Shown piece by piece: positions 5,962-9,075 of a DNA stretch of 9,075 bases. The notes beneath the pieces were generated by a model. It searched no databases and was not told the origin of the DNA. It was given only the letters and a program-made list of their open reading frames with translations. Numbering within the stretch: position 1 is the stretch's first letter; every line of letters begins with the position of its first letter. A program made the translations under genes and the position numbers. The stretch comes from an uncultured Collinsella sp. (GTDB lineage: Bacteria; Actinomycetota; Coriobacteriia; Coriobacteriales; Coriobacteriaceae), in the NCBI GenBank assembly GCA_902496335.1, contig CABVAO010000053.1:1-9075 (forward strand), read 5' to 3'.

Positions 5962-6687
5962 ATGGCAACGCGGGAGGCCTACGTCCAGGTTAAGGATCTC
6001 AAAAAGCACTACGGTGACGGTGATGCGCGCCTGACGGTACTCGATGGCATCGACACGTCCATCAACCGCGGCGAGGTCTGCGTCATGCTGGGGCCCTCGG
6101 GCTCGGGCAAGTCGACCTTTCTTAACCTGATCGGCGGCCTGGAGGATGCCGACGGCGGCTCCATCATGGTGGACGGCTGCGACCTCACGGTGCTCAAGCC
6201 TACCGACCTGGGCGAGTATCGCCGCCGTGAGCTGGGATTTGTCTTCCAGTTCTACAACCTGGTGCCCGATCTCACCATCAAGGAGAACATCGAGGTCACG
6301 GCGCACCTATCCAAAAACCCGCTCAATGTCGACGACCTCTTGCGCTCGCTGGGCCTCTACGAGCACCGCAACAAGTTCCCGCGCCAGGTCTCGGGCGGCC
6401 AACAGCAGCGCTGCGCCATCGGCCGTGCGCTCGTCAAAAACCCAGGCCTGCTACTGTGCGACGAGCCCACGGGCGCGCTTGACTACAAGACGTCCAAGGA
6501 AATCTTGCAGCTCATGGAGGATGTCAACCGCACCTACGGCTGCACCATCATCATTGTCACCCACAATGCCGCCATCGCGCGCATGGCCAATCGCGTGCTG
6601 CGCCTGCGCGACGGGCGCATCGTCGAGGATGAGCTCAACGAGTCGCCCGTCGCGGCCGCCGAGCTCGATTGGTGGGCGGCGCCATGA
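5962..6687 (+). CDS. ABC transporter ATP-binding subunit, LolD/MacB/SalX type
   Basis: This 241-residue cytoplasmic ATPase has every canonical motif: Walker A GPSGSGKST (44-52), Q96 in VFQFYNL, signature VSGGQQQR (143-150), Walker B LLLCDEP (D167, E168), D-loop GALD and H201. The tight spacing and the FQ-NL-P and DEPTGALD signatures are those of the COG1136 group, which pairs with FtsX-like permeases and acts mechanically rather than through a classical channel. Length is normal for the group. I chose the ATG at 5962, with GGGGGA 4 nt upstream; an ATG at 5950 (weak AAGG) would add MGDI and cannot be excluded. Its TGA overlaps the permease ATG in ATGA (6684-6687), so the two are translationally coupled. 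Substrate unknown; lipid or peptide handling is typical of the class. Confidence 0.93.
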   Translation: MATREAYVQVKDLKKHYGDGDARLTVLDGIDTSINRGEVCVMLGPSGSGKSTFLNLIGGLEDADGGSIMVDGCDLTVLKPTDLGEYRRRELGFVFQFYNLVPDLTIKENIEVTAHLSKNPLNVDDLLRSLGLYEHRNKFPRQVSGGQQQRCAIGRALVKNPGLLLCDEPTGALDYKTSKEILQLMEDVNRTYGCTIIIVTHNAAIARMANRVLRLRDGRIVEDELNESPVAAAELDWWAAP

Positions 6688-9075
6688 CACCTCTCGCAAA
6701 ACGCCTTCCGCGCGAGCTGCGCCGCAATATCGGCAAGTACCTGGGCATCTTTTTGCTTATGTGCGGAAGCATCGCCCTCACCTCGGGCTTTTTGCTCGCG
6801 GCGCATTCCATCGGCTGCCTTATCGACGACATGCGCGATGCGTACGCGATTGAGGACGGCCGCGTGACCACTTCCTTCGAGGCTACCAAAGACCAGCTCA
6901 AGGCGGCCGAGGATGCAGCCGGCGACGTCGGCGGCGTTACGCTCTACAAGAATTTCTCCATTGACGCCATCATCAAAAAGGCCGCTGGCGACGATGGCAC
7001 CAAGCGCACGCTGCGCACCTATGCGCACCGCAGCAAGGTCGATATCGCGTCCTACTGTGAGGGCAAGGAACCCAAGGCGGATGACGAGGTGGCCATCGAC
7101 CGTGTCTTTGCCACCAATAACGACCTCGCCGTGGGCGATAAGGTCGAGCTTGAGGGCCGCACCTACACCATCTGCGGCATCATGACCCAGCCCGATAGCC
7201 AGGCGCTGTTCCTCAACAATTCGGACTTTACGGTGAACACCATCACCTATGGCGTGGCCGAGGTCACCGACGCCGGCTTTTCCGCGCTCGAGGATGCCGG
7301 CGGCGCGCCTGCCTACACCTACTCCTTCACCTTTACCGATCGCGATCTCTCCACCGCAGACCGCATCGACGCCGAGCAAGATATGGTCGAGGCGCTGACC
7401 GATGCCGATGCGCGCGTGGACGATCTGATCGATGCCGATTCCAATCAGGGCATTGGCTATGCGCGCGACGACGTGGACGGCGACTCCATGATGTGGATGA
7501 CGCTGCTCGACATCATCATCGTGATCATGGCGTTCGTCTTTGTGGTCCTTACCGACGCCACCATCGAGGAGGAGAGCGCCATCATCGGCACGCTGCTCGC
7601 CAGCGGCTATCGTCGACGCGAGATCGTGCTGCACTACCTGGCACTTCCCGCTATTGTGGGCGTGGTCGCGGCGCTTTTGGGCACTGCGCTCGGCGTTGTG
7701 TTCTTTACCGAGCCCATGCGCAGCCTCTATTACGGTTCGTACAGCCTGCCGCCCTTCCAGGTGTACTGGAGCTGGGAGATCTTTGTGAAGTGCGCCGTGG
7801 TTCCCGCCGTCGCGCTCATCCTCATCACGCTGGTGGGTCTGTTTCGCAAAATGGGCAAGACGCCGTTGCAGTTCCTTCGTCACGAGACGAGTGGCAAATC
7901 GGGCACCAAGCGCGGCCTGCAGCTGCCGGAGCGCATGGGTTTTGTTTCCCGCTTCCGCCTGCGTATCTTCCTGCGCAATCTGGGCAACTTCGCCACGCTC
8001 TTCGTGGGCATCGCGTTTGCCTCGCTGCTGCTCTTTGGCCTGGCGATTCTGCCCACGATGACGCACTATGCGGACAACCTCGAGACAGGCCTGGTCGCCG
8101 AGCACCAGTACACGCTCAAGGCGCCGCTGGAGCTCGAGGGTACTGCCGAGGAGCGCGAGCAGTGGTCGGCACTCGAGCGCTTGCAGTCGGTTGACGGCGC
8201 GCTGCTTTCTGCCGCCCGGGATGCCGATGACGAGCTTGACGACGCGGCCGATGCGGCGCAGACGGCAGCCGATGCCGCGACCGCATCTCCGTCTGCCGAG
8301 AGCCTGACTGCGGCGCAGGATGCGCTTACCAAGGTCCAGGACAAGAAGGATGCGCTTTATGCGCGCCTCGATGACCTTGCCGATATCCTCGGCTGCAACC
8401 GCGACGAGGCTATCGACCTGATTGGCAAGGCCTCTAAGATCGACACCGACAACGACGACATTCACCCGGTCAACACGATTGACAACGGCGCGGGCGCAAT
8501 CGCGCAGGCCGAGAAATATGCCGTTTACCAGTTGCAATACGACCGAGGCGATGGGAATGGCGAGGAGACGATTTCCGTCTACGGCATTTCAACCGATTCG
8601 TGCTATTGGAAAAGCCTCAACGTCGGCGACGGACACGTCGTCTTTGGTGGCGGCCTGCTCGACAAGTTTGGCTGGAGCGAGGGCCAGAAGGTCACGCTCG
8701 GCGACAAGTATGAGGGCGAGAATTATTCCCTTGAGTATGCGGGCAAGGACTGTGCCTGGGGCTCCAAGTCGGACATGAATATCTATATGAGTATCGATGA
8801 CTTTAACGAGCTCTTTGGCAACGATGCGGCCTACTTCAACGGCTATGTGAGCGATGAGAAGCTCGACCTTGATTCGCGCTACTTTGCCGGCGACACCACG
8901 CCCGATGACATGCGCGCCGTGGGCGACCAGTTCATCGGCATGATGAGCAAAATGATCGGCATGATGATTGGGCTCGCGGTGTTTATCTTCCTGCTGTTTA
9001 TGTACCTGCTGACCAAGGCTGTGATCGACCACAGCGCCCGTTCGATCAGCTACATGAAAGTCTTTGGCTATCGCG
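6684..9075 (+). CDS. Large FtsX-like ABC transporter permease (3' end outside the window)
   Basis: I translated this frame by hand from the ATG at 6684: it is open for 797 codons to the window edge, so the gene is partial only because the window ends. Helix 1 is near 19-40, and a first outside domain spans about 45-265. A first FtsX core follows: helices near 269-292, 317-341 and 370-388, with the cytoplasmic motif EEESAIIGTLLASGYRRREI (295-314) after the first of them. Helix 5 is near 436-457. A second outside domain (about 460-750) contains an Ala/Asp/Glu-rich, probably coiled-coil stretch (about 499-572). A second FtsX core begins at 757-783, again followed by the related motif RSISYMKVFGYR. 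This duplicated two-ectodomain plan marks the large COG0577 permeases of Gram-positive bacteria. It works with the ATPase upstream, whose stop overlaps its start. Two or three more helices should lie beyond the edge. Confidence 0.93.
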   Translation, partial: MTPLAKRLPRELRRNIGKYLGIFLLMCGSIALTSGFLLAAHSIGCLIDDMRDAYAIEDGRVTTSFEATKDQLKAAEDAAGDVGGVTLYKNFSIDAIIKKAAGDDGTKRTLRTYAHRSKVDIASYCEGKEPKADDEVAIDRVFATNNDLAVGDKVELEGRTYTICGIMTQPDSQALFLNNSDFTVNTITYGVAEVTDAGFSALEDAGGAPAYTYSFTFTDRDLSTADRIDAEQDMVEALTDADARVDDLIDADSNQGIGYARDDVDGDSMMWMTLLDIIIVIMAFVFVVLTDATIEEESAIIGTLLASGYRRREIVLHYLALPAIVGVVAALLGTALGVVFFTEPMRSLYYGSYSLPPFQVYWSWEIFVKCAVVPAVALILITLVGLFRKMGKTPLQFLRHETSGKSGTKRGLQLPERMGFVSRFRLRIFLRNLGNFATLFVGIAFASLLLFGLAILPTMTHYADNLETGLVAEHQYTLKAPLELEGTAEEREQWSALERLQSVDGALLSAARDADDELDDAADAAQTAADAATASPSAESLTAAQDALTKVQDKKDALYARLDDLADILGCNRDEAIDLIGKASKIDTDNDDIHPVNTIDNGAGAIAQAEKYAVYQLQYDRGDGNGEETISVYGISTDSCYWKSLNVGDGHVVFGGGLLDKFGWSEGQKVTLGDKYEGENYSLEYAGKDCAWGSKSDMNIYMSIDDFNELFGNDAAYFNGYVSDEKLDLDSRYFAGDTTPDDMRAVGDQFIGMMSKMIGMMIGLAVFIFLLFMYLLTKAVIDHSARSISYMKVFGYR

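Noticed and set aside
6534..8537. A 667-residue minus-strand open frame opposite the FtsX-like permease
   Set aside because: It is an antisense shadow caused by GC-rich codons. The plus frame is open for 797 codons with membrane helices and FtsX motifs, while the antisense protein has a His/Arg/Gly-heavy composition and no domain.

Overview
The window is GC-rich, densely coded DNA. Codon choice, protein style and the intergenic repeats all fit a Coriobacteriia-type gut actinobacterium, most likely Collinsella or a close relative. This is an inference from sequence character; no rRNA or marker gene is present to prove it. There are no tRNA or rRNA genes, insertion sequences, CRISPR arrays or phage genes.

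Layout. Bases 1-50 hold the rho-independent terminator of a gene lying to the left. Bases 67-474 have no gene. They hold two long tandem imperfect hairpins that share a same-length 72-nt core but have different, self-complementary arms, with a 31-nt REP-like palindrome between them. Bases 535-2295 (minus strand) encode a two-component system: a DesK/LiaS-like membrane histidine kinase whose stop overlaps the start of a NarL/LuxR-type response regulator. The regulator is split by a 1-nt frameshift between its receiver and DNA-binding domains. Bases 2296-2505 are a divergent control region with a perfect 14-bp palindrome and a GTGA-N6-TCAC dyad. Bases 2506-5833 (plus strand) encode a tight three-gene ABC-2 exporter: one ATPase and two different six-helix permeases. 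A second 31-nt REP-like palindrome follows at 5838-5868. Bases 5962-9075 (plus strand) start a second exporter operon: a LolD/MacB-type ATPase overlapping by ATGA a very large FtsX-like permease that runs off the right edge.

How the genes work together. A kinase, a regulator, one ATPase and two permeases is the same parts list as the Bacillus subtilis LnrJK-LnrLMN (YfiJK-YfiLMN) linearmycin-sensing and efflux module, though here the two halves are divergent. The simplest reading is that the kinase senses a membrane-active compound and the regulator switches on the exporter through the shared intergenic region. The frameshift would break this circuit unless it is a sequencing error or is bypassed at the CCC-C run. 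The second exporter has its own upstream region with an operator-like dyad and belongs to the ATPase plus FtsX-permease class often used for peptide or lipid export or for sensing such compounds. Its substrate cannot be read from the sequence.

The least explained features are the two core-conserved, arm-variable hairpins and the two 31-nt palindromes, which show the same pattern of fixed core and variable paired arms on a smaller scale.
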